64,000 nucleotides of DNA from Temnothorax longispinosus (Eukaryota; Arthropoda; Insecta; Hymenoptera; Formicidae): contig NC_092363.1 of assembly GCF_030848805.1 (NCBI RefSeq), positions 16,896,600 through 16,960,599 of the forward strand, written 5' to 3'. Position numbers and translations under genes: made by a program. Numbering within the stretch: position 1 is the stretch's first letter; the number at the start of each line of letters is the position of its first letter. The notes under the pieces are model-generated. The model was not told where the DNA came from and made no database searches. It worked only from the letters and a program-made list of their open reading frames with translations. Positions 24,594 through 35,900 of the stretch are shown one piece after another.

Positions 24594-24782
24594 CACTGTG
24601 ATTAAATTCCGTCGTGTCTTCTTTTATTATCGTTGTATTGAATGTAAAATATCAGTAATTTCTCTCTCGTAGGTATCGGGATTCATTAAAAGTAATTTAA
24701 TTTTCGAAAAAAAAGACATACGCTTTTATATTTGTTTATTTAGCAAAATGGGCGATAGTTAAGAAATAGCCGACCACTACGC
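24594..24782. other. Tail-to-tail spacer between GCP6 and mitochondrial IleRS
   Basis: Only 189 bases separate the two stop codons. A plus-strand ATTAAA lies at 24685-24690 (possible GCP6 signal) and a minus-strand AATAAA at 24735-24740 (possible IleRS signal). The two transcripts probably overlap at their 3' ends. Confidence 0.55.
24735..24740 (-). terminator. Candidate polyadenylation signal of mitochondrial IleRS
   Basis: TTTATT on the plus strand is AATAAA on the minus strand, 43 bases past the IleRS stop codon. Confidence 0.5.
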
Positions 24783-27700
24783 TTACACGGATATCGATGA
24801 TACATTCGCCACGTCGAGTACCTTAACGCAACGTCCACAGAGACCGTTTTTATCTAATTCAGGATGTCTCCTGCACCTTTGACAGAGTATTTTTTCAATA
24901 TTATGTAACTCAACCTGCGTCTCGGTTTCCGTGGGTGATTCTATCAATGTAATTGACGACAGTTGCAAAATGTCGCATAATTCTGACGTAGAGGATTCTC
25001 GATCTTTTTGAAGTATCTGCAAGAATAAGCAGATACGATTTATAGTAGTCACGTTTGATCATTATTATTGCGACTTGGAGACTAATATAATTTATGATTT
25101 ATAGAAAGTTCCTAACCGAGAGCGATTCATAGTCATCCTTCGAAGCTGTTAAGGTGGCCGACAATTCCCACGTGTTACGATCAGTCAATGTGTTCACCTT
25201 GCTTCTCAAGTTTAAAGCTGTTTCTACGTGTCTAGCAATTTCTGGTCGATGCCAAGTTTCTGATACTTTATATTCAGTATGATACAATGGCACTGACGCT
25301 GTAAATAATATGCGAACGGTAATACAATGTGGAAAACGCTTTCTTGTTAAGTCGCTTACCCAAGTTTTCAGGATGGTACAGCCACACTTCTTCTGCTAAA
25401 TGTGGAACGATCGGCGCAATGGACCTCGCAAATACAGTCAGGGTTGCGCGCGTCACCTCTACCGCGGCCAGACGCGTCGGGGATGCTGCTTCGTCGCAGT
25501 AAAGTCTGTCTTTAATCAAGTGACAGTATACCGGCGACACGGTGTTCGCCAGAAAATTCGTTACCAATTTACACGCGTGATGATACAAATAATTGTCATA
25601 CAAGTTTTGAATCTGTAAGACAGAGGATCGATATCATGAATAACGTGAATACTTTTTAAATATAGCTTACAACCTTACCTTTTTATTATATTCATGCAGA
25701 GCGTGTAGCATATACTTGTCAAGATAGAGATATTCCGGTTCGACTGTGATTCCTTCGCTGTACGAATGTAAAACGCCTAACAGGAATCGTAAGACTAAGC
25801 GCAATTTTTGTACAGTTTCATGACTCTCGCGCAACAATGTAGTCGTAACCGGAACCTGGCTGTGTTGGCATCCGTGACTAGCCACCCACCATCTATCAAA
25901 AAAAAATTTTTTTTATTAACACAACATATTTTATTTTTGACGATCGCTATCAAATCAGCGAATATTTTTAACTGACCTTAGAGTATCGATGCCATACGCC
26001 GGATCTTTATTCAAATTTTCTCCACCTTTGATAATTATCTCTGGATTTACGACGTTCCCAACTGATTTCGACATTTTCGAGGCTTTATCGTCCACAGCAA
26101 ATCCGTGCACGAACAGCGCGCTTTGAAAAGAACAATATGAATATATAAGTATATATGAGAGCCGATATTTAATTTCACGTTGCATGAGCTACCTGTAGGG
26201 AGAACGATCTTGAAGAGCAATGGATGTTAGTAATGATGACTGAAACCAACCGCGAAATTGATCCATTCCTTCTAAATACAAATCTGCTTTATGTTCCGGC
26301 AAAACGGCCGACCACGAGAGACCGCTATCCAACCAGATATCCATGATATCCTTCAAGAAATGTAGTCATGCAGTCATGCATTACTGACATTCGAAATTCC
26401 ATTAAGGCTGCGGTCCACTTGACGCTACAAATGCTTCGAAGCATTCATCTTCTCTTTTCTTTCAATGAAGAAAGAAGGAGAAGAAGAACGCTCCAAAGCA
26501 TTTGTAGCATCAAGTGGACTGCAGCCTAAAAGAGATCATTAGTTTTGTACATACGGTTCCCCTCTCCAAATCATGTATATCGTCATTCAATTCCTGCCGA
26601 AGCTCGCGACCAATTAATTTTTCGGTCGATAGTTCCCACCAGTAGTCGGTACCGTGTCGCTCCATCAGTCTGCACAGTCTCTCGACCCATTTTCTGCAAT
26701 ACAAAAGTATCCTGTAAGCAATCCTGTTCCCATATCGCGAAACTTCAATCAATTGTATTGCCAATCAGCAGTCACCTGCTCGTATACGTATCACCGGTTC
26801 GTTTATTGTGCAACACTGGTATCGGCGTTCCCCAGGACCGTTGTCGAGAAATACACCAATAGGGTCGTTGCTTAATTTGTGCGATCAACGCGTTCAAATA
26901 CGACGCCTGATTTTGCTCCGGGTATATCCTTATATTCGCGATGCTGTCCTTGCGTAAAAAAGACATAAGCACACGAGTGATGAATTCGTAGTAGCATGCT
27001 TGTTTTCAGAAAGACCCGGCAAACTTACAATCGCCTTCTCCTTGATAGACCTTATGTCTATGAACCATTGGTGACTCGCGCGGATAATCACGGGCTTCTT
27101 GGTTCGCCAATCGTACGGATAGCTGTGCGTAATCGTGTCAGCATGCAACACGTCTTCACCGATATGCTGCAAGATCTTATTAGCGCCATCGTTTAGGACA
27201 TCTAAGCCGGAGAACTCGTCGCCCGCTTCTTTGGTGAAACATCCTTCTTCGTCTATCAAAGATAACTAAAACAACAATGCGGATTGACCCGTTAAAATCG
27301 TTATAATACAACTGATTAGAATATAAATTACATTGTCACCGATGAAAGATGCCTTACCACTGGTATATTATTCTCAATTGCAATGAGAAAGTCCTCGGGA
27401 CCGTGTGCGGGTGCTGTGTGAACTAATCCAGTACCGACACTGGTTGTAACGTGTTGTCCAGGTAAGAATGGCAAACGTTGTTTTGTAATGGGATGAAGAT
27501 ATTTGGCTTCGCTTAAGTCCTGCCCTGTTAATAAATCATCTTTTATTTATTACACAGTCGCTACACATTTATGAAGATAAAGTGTTCGAATGTAGCCAAG
27601 TATTACCCGTAATAGTTGTAATTAATTTTAATGGACCAAGCTTCTGCTCAATATATGGTAAGCACTCTTGTGCAAGAATATACAGATTTTTCGAATTGTC

Positions 27701-29121
27701 TTCCACAATGCAGTATATAATGTCACTGGAGAAAGCTATAGCTTGATTAGCCATCAATGACCATGGAGTAGTAGTCCAAATAAGAGCGTAAAGTGGTTTA
27801 TTTTCAAAGTTCTTTAATCTCGAGGCTAATGCATGTGTGTCAAGTCGCATGCGAACAATAACGCTCTTGCTCACGTGAGACTCGTATTCCAATTCTGATT
27901 CTGCTAACGCCGTTCTGCGATTATCAGAAAGGAAAAAAATTTAAAGACTGAAGGAATCTTTTTAGAATGGATCTACTGATATTCCTAATTTGTACCTGGA
28001 GGACGGTGACCAGTGCACTGGCTTGAAGGCTCTGAACACGAGCCCCTTGTCGTATAGATTTATAAACTGTTGCATCTGGTTCTTCACGTACGAGGTTTGA
28101 TTCGTGAAATAACATCCCGATTCGTTCCAGTCAGCCACAACGCCCCACGACGTAAAAGCTTGTCGTTGCTTCGCTATAGCGTCGCTTGCATATCTTCTAG
28201 CTGCGATATAGTAAATTTTAAGGCAACAGGAGATACCACGTCTTGCGACGTTTATGTTTCGACATACCTCTGCGGCGAATCTCTAAGGGACTGTCGTCTT
28301 TTACGTCACTAAGCACTTTCTGTTCAATTGGTAAACCATGACAATCCCAACCTGGGACGTAATGCACCCTTCTGCCTGTTATAATCTTGCTTCTCAGTGT
28401 AATATCCTTAAGGACCTAAGTGAATAAAAATAATTTCTAAATATCGGTGTAACAAAAAAGAATGTACCACCTAAAATTCTTTATTAATAAAAACCTTGTT
28501 AATAACATGACCCATGTGCGGCTCTCCGTTTGCATACGGCGGTCCGTCGTGCAAAATAAAGTCCGGCCCCTCAAGATTCTTCCTCTGCCAGTTGTACAAT
28601 TCCAAGAAGCCACATTTCTGTCATAAAAATGCCAAAAGATTATAGCATGAAAATTATGCTACAAAAAGCTTAAATTATATTCTTAACGCAAAATGCAAAA
28701 TTATGCTTGAATTGTTTTGTACAGTTAAATCATAACTGCAGAATTTACACGGTGACGTTATTTAAATTGCGAGCAACGCTAGATACAAAATTCTATTTAA
28801 AAACACAGGGAGCCACTGCAGACATGCAAACATTTAGCGATCTTCTGTCGCAGGACAGAGGTTCTAATTTGGAGTGGAAAAAAAAAGGTAGATAGACGAA
28901 AAATCCACCTCTAGCAAATAACTGTCCATCTCCACCCGTTTGCTGCCGCTGAGTCGCGCCGGGAAATTGGTCTGCGGTAGCAGCACGGTTTTCGTATAGC
29001 TCTGCTTCGCGGCGCTCTTCATGCCCCTCAGCCACATCGCGCGGCAGAATTCTGCGTAAGTCCGCAGGGTGAACCCGCTCGTCTTGAACAATCGCCTCAT
29101 TCTCGCGCTAAGTACGGACAT
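24783..29121 (-). CDS. IARS2: Isoleucyl-tRNA synthetase, mitochondrial
   Basis: Fifteen exons on the minus strand: 29121-28909, 28617-28495, 28415-28268, 28200-27996, 27914-27607, 27524-27358, 27265-27029, 26948-26776, 26693-26555, 26350-26193, 26120-25977, 25892-25679, 25612-25360, 25298-25117 and 25016-24783, giving about 965 residues with all phases consistent. The N-terminus is basic and Arg-rich (MRRLFKTSGFTLRTYAE), as expected for mitochondrial import. Class I signatures are the HIGH-type motif in YANGEPHMGHVINK (exon 2) and KMSKS in DKASKMSKSVGNV (exon 11). Family landmarks include GWDCHGLPIEQKVL, LIWTTTPWSLMANQAI (editing domain), HTAPAHGPEDF, CISRQRSWGTPIPV and DIWLDSGLSWSAV. The C-terminus has a Cys4 zinc-finger-like motif, CQRCRRHPELDKNGLCGRC, typical of bacterial and mitochondrial IleRS. 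It charges tRNA-Ile in the mitochondrial matrix. The ATG at 29100 is an alternative start. Confidence 0.95.
26406..26526. mobile_element. 121-bp MITE with long terminal inverted repeats, in an IARS2 intron
   Basis: It starts GGCTGCGGTCCACTTGACGC and ends with the near-perfect reverse complement of the same block (GGACTGCAGCC at the right end). The arms pair over roughly 45-50 bases with few mismatches, leaving a short A/G-rich centre. It is flanked by TAA at 26403-26405 and TAA at 26527-26529. A 3-bp TAA duplication is typical of PIF/Harbinger-type elements; that family call is inference. It sits between coding exons 9 and 10 of the mitochondrial IleRS gene and does not touch either splice site. 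Confidence 0.8.
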
Positions 29122-29519
29122 AATTCATATACAAAAAGACACTTCGTTTTATTATCCTAACCTCAGCTTTCTCAGCCGGATCCGGATCTGTTACGCCATT
29201 TTTAAATGCCACAATCCCGTCGACGTCACACGCATGTGCGACACGAGGACCACGAGGTTTGCTTTTAAATACGGCGAGCTATCGATGTTACGGGCTATCG
29301 ATATTTCTTTCATGAGATCTTCAAATCCTTCTTGGTATACTTTAATTATTTATACTTTGTATATTTTTGCTACTCATGAAGTACAGAAAAGTTCTTGTTT
29401 TATAAATCACTTGTTTTATAATACATCGATGTCTCGTAAGTTAAGAGCTTATAATTATCTTTATGAATGTTTTACGTGTGTCATATATATCTTAATATCG
29501 TTTGCTATGTTTTGATACT
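29122..29519. promoter_or_regulatory. Upstream region of mitochondrial IleRS
   Basis: This is the 5' flank of the minus-strand synthetase gene. It has no recognisable exon or TATA box. It ends where the duplicated block leading to the mevalonate kinase remnant begins. Confidence 0.4.
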
Positions 29520-30575
29520 ATGAAAAAAGATCATTATTTTCCATGTTCCTTTAAACTCTGGCAAGATATTAGCAGTACGTCGTATTTTACAGGTGACAGA
29601 TTAATCTGACTGTTGCTGAATCTCTAATTGCTAAATTAGAATTGCTAAATTAGTCGTCGTCTCCGATCTGTTTCAAGCCCTTGCTATTACAAGTAATATG
29701 TCATACATACTCAGATGTATATACATTAATATAGATTTCAATAAAGAGCTTCAATAATAAAAAATATACGTACAATTCAAGCATAAAAAAAATAAAAAAA
29801 AACTCACGCTGTCTCGCTAAAAGAACCAGAAAAGTCGGAGAAGTCGAGAACTATCGAATCTCACTAGATCTCCTTCACATATAAATAGAGGATCGATAAT
29901 AAGTTGGTGACGAGTTATTTTTGTCGGCAGTCGGCATTATTTATCAGCGTTTTTAATTTCTTTAACATAATAAATATAATAATCCGCGGGCTATCGATTC
30001 CGTACATTCACAAAGTGACACGTAATCTGACACAAAATCCGATTTCCTACAATCTATCACTCGTCATTACCCTAGTTTTCTAAATACTAGAAATTTTTTT
30101 TGTGAAAAGCAAGTATAAATTTAACATATCGGTACCAGTGTTCTTACACGGAGAATTCATGTTGATGTTTAACAAAACTTGCAGCCAGCTTATAGATGTG
30201 CGCACCACACTTGCATTCACTTCGCTACCTGAAATATAGCAGAAATTTTATCGAGATTAGTTTTCTCCACTATATCAACTTACACATGAAGATACCTTTA
30301 CGCACATTTTCCATGCATTTCTATGACGATAATGCCAATCACGCGTACATTGGTATTGAATTGTGTGAGACAATAAAGAGATTATACCTATCAACTCGTT
30401 AAAGGAATACAGCGGTATATACGAACCCAGCAATCGCGCACACCAGTTGACCTAACAAGTGTCCTTTTCGCTCCTCATTCTTATCGCGTGATAGAAACAT
30501 TAGTATAAAATTATTTTTTAACGTAAAAATGTCGACGGAATTGGCGATCGGCGAAGATTTGGATAGCTCGCGGTA
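29520..30575 (+). repeat. Tandem duplication unit A (5' flank plus decayed mevalonate kinase exon)
   Basis: Blocks of this unit recur in the same order in unit B. Examples: TCCATGTTCCTTTA near 29540 against TCCACGTTCCTTTA near 30960; ACGCTGTCTCGCTAA near 29806 against 31278; TTGGTGACGAGTTA near 29904 against 31376; and AATCTATCAC near 30051 against 31503. Similarity continues into the coding part. The unit is a diverged, partly shortened duplicate. Confidence 0.75.
30108..30575 (+). pseudogene. Decayed mevalonate kinase 5' copy
   Basis: Conceptual translation gives pieces collinear with the intact gene at 31563: an N-terminal KYKFNISVP-like start, then VFLHGEFM and FNKTC, DVRTTLAFTSLPE, and later STELAIG, matching the STKLPIGGG region of the intact copy. 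It carries several in-frame stops (for example after SLPEI), frame changes, a 6-base loss at the GR of APGR, and a shortened middle. It stops resembling the gene near the glycine-rich loop, so the rest of the kinase is absent. The HGE motif (30147-30155), canonical for mevalonate kinases, is kept here but not in the intact copy. No separate open frame can be supported. Confidence 0.8.
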
Positions 30576-30924
30576 TGTTGTTGTTATTAGTTGCTTCCTC
30601 GTCCCTCGATATAGTAGTAGTATTCAAAGACAAAATACCGGTGGATATGTTTTATACATTTTAGATAGTAACAAAAGTAAAAAACGATATTCTTTACTGT
30701 TAACAGAACAAAATGTCATATGTGTTTAATATCATTATATTACATTGTGAATTATTTAGTGTATTATTATATTTATTATAAATTAGTATATTAATTGTTA
30801 TATTTATTCAATGACATTTAACTTAACTGTCGCTTCTTGATAGACAAGCCTAACAATGTCAGAAATTGTGTTTATGTTTATATTGTTTATGTTTATGTAT
30901 GTTCCGCGCGTGTCATTTTCATAG

Positions 30925-32045
30925 TCCGTTAAACTGATGCTGAGAAAGAAGTCGTTATTATCCACGTTCCTTTAGCCATCACTCTGAAAAATATTGTCTG
31001 CAACATATCAAAGGTGACAAATCAATTTGGCAGTTACTAAATTTCTAATTGTTAAACTTTAATCGTTGTCGTGGATTTGTTTTAAGGAAAACCTTTGTTG
31101 TTTTACATCGTAAGTAATATATCACTCTCGAATTATATATAAAATAGTGTGAGATTTAAATTATGTATACGTCCTAATGTCTTCTCACGACGACATTAAC
31201 GAAAACTTCGTGAGTTTCAATAACCGCAAAATATGTAATCTAGGTTCGTGCGTATAGAAAGAAGTGAAGAAAATTTACGCTGTCTCGCTAACATCGACAG
31301 GAAAATGGGAAAAGTTGAGAAACCAACTGTTGAATCTTATTAAATTTCCTTTGTGGACAGAGGAGCACGATAACGAATTGGTGACGAGTTACCTCTGCCA
31401 CAGTCAACCACGAAAGAGTGATAAATATTATTTGTGGCCGATATCCTCATTCTGATCATCTTCGAGAGTGACGCGCAATCTGACGCGCGATCCAATTTTC
31501 CATAATCTATCACATTCGGACAATTTTCTGGATACTGGAAAGTTTTTTTTTTCGCGCGAAGCATGTACAAGTTTACCATATCCGCACCGGGCAGGGTGTT
31601 CTTAAGCGGAGATCCTACGAGATATAACAAACTGTGCATAGCAGCTAGCTTAGACCAACGTACCAAACTCATATTCTCTTTAACTCCAAAAGCTCAAAAT
31701 GAAGGTCACATAGAAATAAATTTCACGAGTATCCGGTTATATGCGCGGATACCTTTAAGCGCAACAGAGAGCTTTTTTGAGCTGGGGTGTAACAATCAAC
31801 TCACTGAGGCTAACTTGCGTAACCTCGTAAGAAATTTTGTTGACCAATTATCACGGGAGGTATTCGGACGTAGTGATAATTACGACTGCAACGATCGCGC
31901 GCACCTGTTAAGCTTACAAGCGTTCTTTTTACTTCTCATTCTTGTCTCCCGTGGTGATCAAATATGGGTTTATACACAATCATCCTGGAGCGTGAAAATA
32001 TCGACGAAATTGCCGATTGGAGGGGGCCTGGGTGGCTCCGCATCA
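30925..32045 (+). repeat. Tandem duplication unit B (5' flank plus start of the mevalonate kinase-like gene)
   Basis: Counterpart of unit A. Order and orientation are the same, with shared blocks in the upstream flank and through the first third of the coding exon. The start-to-start distance is about 1.4 kb. The stretch between the units (about 30576-30924) is AT-rich and shows no gene. Confidence 0.7.
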
Positions 32046-32919
32046 TTCGCGACATGCCTCGCGGCGTGCTTTTATCGTTGGTTGTTTCGGAAAGATGTTT
32101 TTAACCAACGCGATTTGTCAAGAATTCGTTATTACGTTCAAAAGTGTGAACGCATTATATTCAAGTCCCCGACTAGACTGATCGACTCCGTCATATCCGT
32201 GTACGGTTCGATACATGTATTCGAGAACGCATGGCCGACGAATGAACGTTTACGGTATTATAATATTGAAAGAATTGGTAAAGAAATTCCGGGCATGAAG
32301 ATCGCGCTGGTTTACTCGAATGTCCATAAACTTATATCCGAGCAAAACAAACAAATGGAGAGTATGAAGCAATCGTTTCCGTTCATCAAGTCCATCCAGA
32401 GTAACATCGACAATGTAGTGAACAAGTTTAAAGATATATTAGAAAACACGGAGCTAATGATAGGTCAGAGGGGTCTGTTAGAAGTTCAAAAACTAGATTA
32501 CCTGAAGGACGGCTACGTACAATTAGCGGTAAACTTTATTCTGCAAACTTCGATATTATCTATATATTGTGCTATCTCTTAGACAATGCCGTACATAATT
32601 ATAAGCTGAAAACTTTATTCATCTCTTAACGTATACTTTGCAGAAACTTATCCGCATGAACCAAGGATTGCTACGTGCATTAGGCATGTCGCATCCAAAC
32701 CTAGACGTTATTTGTAATGTTATTACGCCGCTTTTGTCAATTTCATTTGCGGGGAAGCTTGCAAATAATGGTGGAGGTGGATACGCGTTCATTTTACTGT
32801 CCCCGGACAGCCCAGACGCACACATCGATCCCATCGTAAACGCATATAAGTTGCATAATTTCACCGCCGAGATAACCAAATTAAATTGCAAAGGAGTGAG
32901 AAATGAACCAACTCTCTAG
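31563..32919 (+). CDS. Mevalonate kinase-like GHMP kinase, motif-divergent
   Basis: Two exons, 31563-32528 and 32644-32919, giving 413 residues. Exon 1 opens with YKFTISAPGRVFLSGDP, holds the GHMP glycine-rich loop as KLPIGGGLGGSAS, and has CERIIF and LIDSVISVYG at the places of the catalytic Glu and Asp regions. Exon 2 has NQGLLRALGMSHPNLD and GKLANNGGGGYAF. Mevalonate kinase makes phosphomevalonate for isoprenoid, including juvenile hormone, synthesis (family knowledge). Several normally fixed residues differ: the APGK lysine is Arg, HGEH is replaced by SGDP, the second Ser of GLGSSA is Gly, and LTGAGGGG reads LANNGGGG. The Glu of CERIIF and the Asp of LIDSV are present. The open frame is long and intact, so it may be a functional but diverged paralogue, a pseudo-enzyme, or an early pseudogene. 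Confidence 0.8.
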
Positions 32920-35900
32920 CAAATCAACAATATGAGCAAGTGAATATCAACATTATAAAGATAACTTTATTGCAACAAAAATGCGAGTCATGGAAAAAAA
33001 TAGGCTTTTGTATAATATTTTCTGTATAATTAATATATTGCATACGTTAATAGATTTTAGTTATAAAAATACGCATTTGTGTTAAGTCAAAAATAATAAT
33101 ATTAACCGTTCATATTAATATTATACATTAAAATATTTTAATAGTTGCATTATTTAATTGATAATATTAATTTTTATTATTAATAATTAATAATATCAAT
33201 TAACATTAATAGCAATTAATTAACATTAGTTTTATTAATAGGTCAGAGATAATTAAAATTAAACATAAGAAAACAGTAATGAAATGTTGGTCGAAGAATA
33301 TGTAACGTTATTTTATGTCTCTTATTAAATTATATTTACGTAAAGGATGAAATATGCCTCTTTTATATTAGACGCGTGATTGATATCTTTACACTACAAT
33401 CTCATTAGAAATCTATCAAAGCTTATGAAAATTCTGCGAGAAATTTACTCACAATACTCGTTGAAAATTTTTATTCAAAATTTAATTACCATTTAACGCT
33501 AGATATAAATGTTTTCCTTTGTGTATAAAGCTTTGATACGCCCAATTGATATATACTTTATTGTAATAATAAGTCACTTTTCATCTGTACTCATTGGGAA
33601 ACGCAATTTTCGTTGTAGTAACGACGATGTTTCTCAGATATTTTTCAACGCTGAATAAAAAGCTGCGCTTGTTGTTTTTGTATTCATAGATTTTATATTG
33701 TGCTTTGTATTTATATATTTTATATTGTTGTATGCGCTAAGTATGTAATATATTGCAAGCAGAAGGTACAAACTTTATTATTTCTCTTCCCCTGAAATTT
33801 TGTTCTTATAAATTACATCCGAGTTATACATCGCGTTCGAGTTGTACAAGCATTCTTATTAAAAAGCTTCGACAATATACATTTTAGAGCTAACGAGATT
33901 CGACGAAAGAACGCATTCGGGGGACGAGATTCAAACAATTTTTCTTGTGTTTCTTCCTGTGCTTATATATCAGGCCACCAGGCCCCAGGTGAATTCGGGG
34001 CGCGAGAAATTTCTCTTGATTTTCAGCGGGCGTAATTAAGCGCGCGCGCGCGCCACGCCGAGCTGACGCGACACGGACAATAGATGAGCCGGGCGGGTAG
34101 CCTTAATTAAATGGTAAAGGCGGCCGATTAGTTGGCAAACTCGCGATAGTGGAAATTTATTATATCCAATGCAGCCCGCGGGGTCTCACGCGCGCGCTCC
34201 GCCACCGTCTTTCGTGCCGGCGCTACCGCACCCCCCGTCGCCCTTCTTCCGCGCAACCAGACCGGGCGAGCCGAGGGGGTTGGTTTGGTTTGTCGTGCAT
34301 AAATCCTGCCGCTCTCCAGATGGGATACACGCCGCCGCCGCGCGGCGATCAGATAGATGCTTAATGCAATTATACGCCTCGGAAGGAGCACCGAGTCCGA
34401 TGTACCAGTTTTCACGAGATTACGCGCGGCCAAGCTCGGTCGCGTCGTCGCGCGGATCAACGAAGCGTACTTTTCCGTGTTCCTGATGTCGCCCCGAAGG
34501 ACGACGCGTACCCTTGGATTTTCTGGAAGCGCGCGATAACGCTATCGCGATTATAGAAATTAAACTGTCTTTATCTTTTTTTTTTTGAGAGGGAAAGAAA
34601 GGCAACGAGGAAAGAATGAAGGCAATGCGATAATATTGATATATGCAAAATGGGCTGCTCAATTAACGAGATTAATCGAAGCCGCTACGTTATATTTTCC
34701 GTCGGGTGTTGAAAAAAGGATGTTATAGACCGGCGCGTCGGCCGGGGGAAGAACGAAGATCAATTCGCGCACTTCTCGCGCAGACGGCTGATTACCCGCA
34801 TCCTGATTATCGAACCTAACCAGGGAACACAAGCCTGCCCGCCGCCGCAAACAAGCCCGTCCGTGTTCGCGCTGCGTCGGCCGAAACTGTGGTCAGGATG
34901 GAACACCAGAAAGTGCCTCGTTCGACGTCCACCACTCCGTCAAGTGGCATAGATACGCGCGTCCCGGTCGACGAGCTCTATCTCATTTAATTCGTTTAAT
35001 AGAGCAGTGATCTTTTTAACAACCCGATTAGACCGACTCTCGCTCTCTCTCTCTCTCTGGGGATCGATGAATCTGATGAATCGGTCAGCGCTCCTCGGTT
35101 CCATTATCGTGCTCCCCATTTAGCCGCCAAGTGCTCGACAAAGATATACCGCCGCGTATATACGGGATCGCGTCGCGCATATAAGTATTTGCAGATTAAT
35201 CTGAATTCAATTCTCTCGGATTTTCGCGAAGGAGCGGCCCCCGACCACGCTGTTGCCTCCGAACTCCACGATTATGCGCGATCGATAAGGGGGAGGGGGG
35301 AGGGGGGAGGAGGGGGTGGGTGATATATTCGCATATTTCGGCGTATATCCCGGCGCACCTCGACGAATTCTGCTGTTCTACTCCGACGTGCTTGGCGCGC
35401 CCCGCGTTACTCTGGTTCTACTCCGACATATTCTCCTTCTCTCTCTCTCTCGCTTTCTCGTTCTCTTTCCCTACGGCGTAATCAATATATCGCGTTGCTG
35501 AGACCTTCTCAGCGTCGTCGGCGGGTAGGTTTAGGCATGGTTTAGGCATGGCTTTTCAGGTGTAGCCAGACAGAGACGCGCCAGAGCCCCTGGGTAGATA
35601 TGTATCGCCCGTCCGTGTGCATACATCCGGTATCTCCGTGCTAATTAATATCTCGGACACGGCATCTCTCCCGCCGCGCGAGATGCTGCTGTTGCCGCCG
35701 TCGCCGTCGCCGCTGCCGCTGCTGCTTATACAATTAGCATCGTCGGCGAGGTCGAACGGAATCGATCGGATCGCTGGTTTTTAATAGAAGCTCGAGGCTG
35801 GTCTATTCTAATAAAAACATCCTTTTTATATCCCCCTCTCCCTCGCCCCTCCGTGTAAACTCGACGTCCCTGTTAACCGTAGTTGCTTTAGTCAATTTGG

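Noticed and set aside
31264..31455. 63-codon frame just before the mevalonate kinase-like start
   Set aside because: Lies in the duplicated upstream flank, ends before 31563, and its unit A counterpart is not open.
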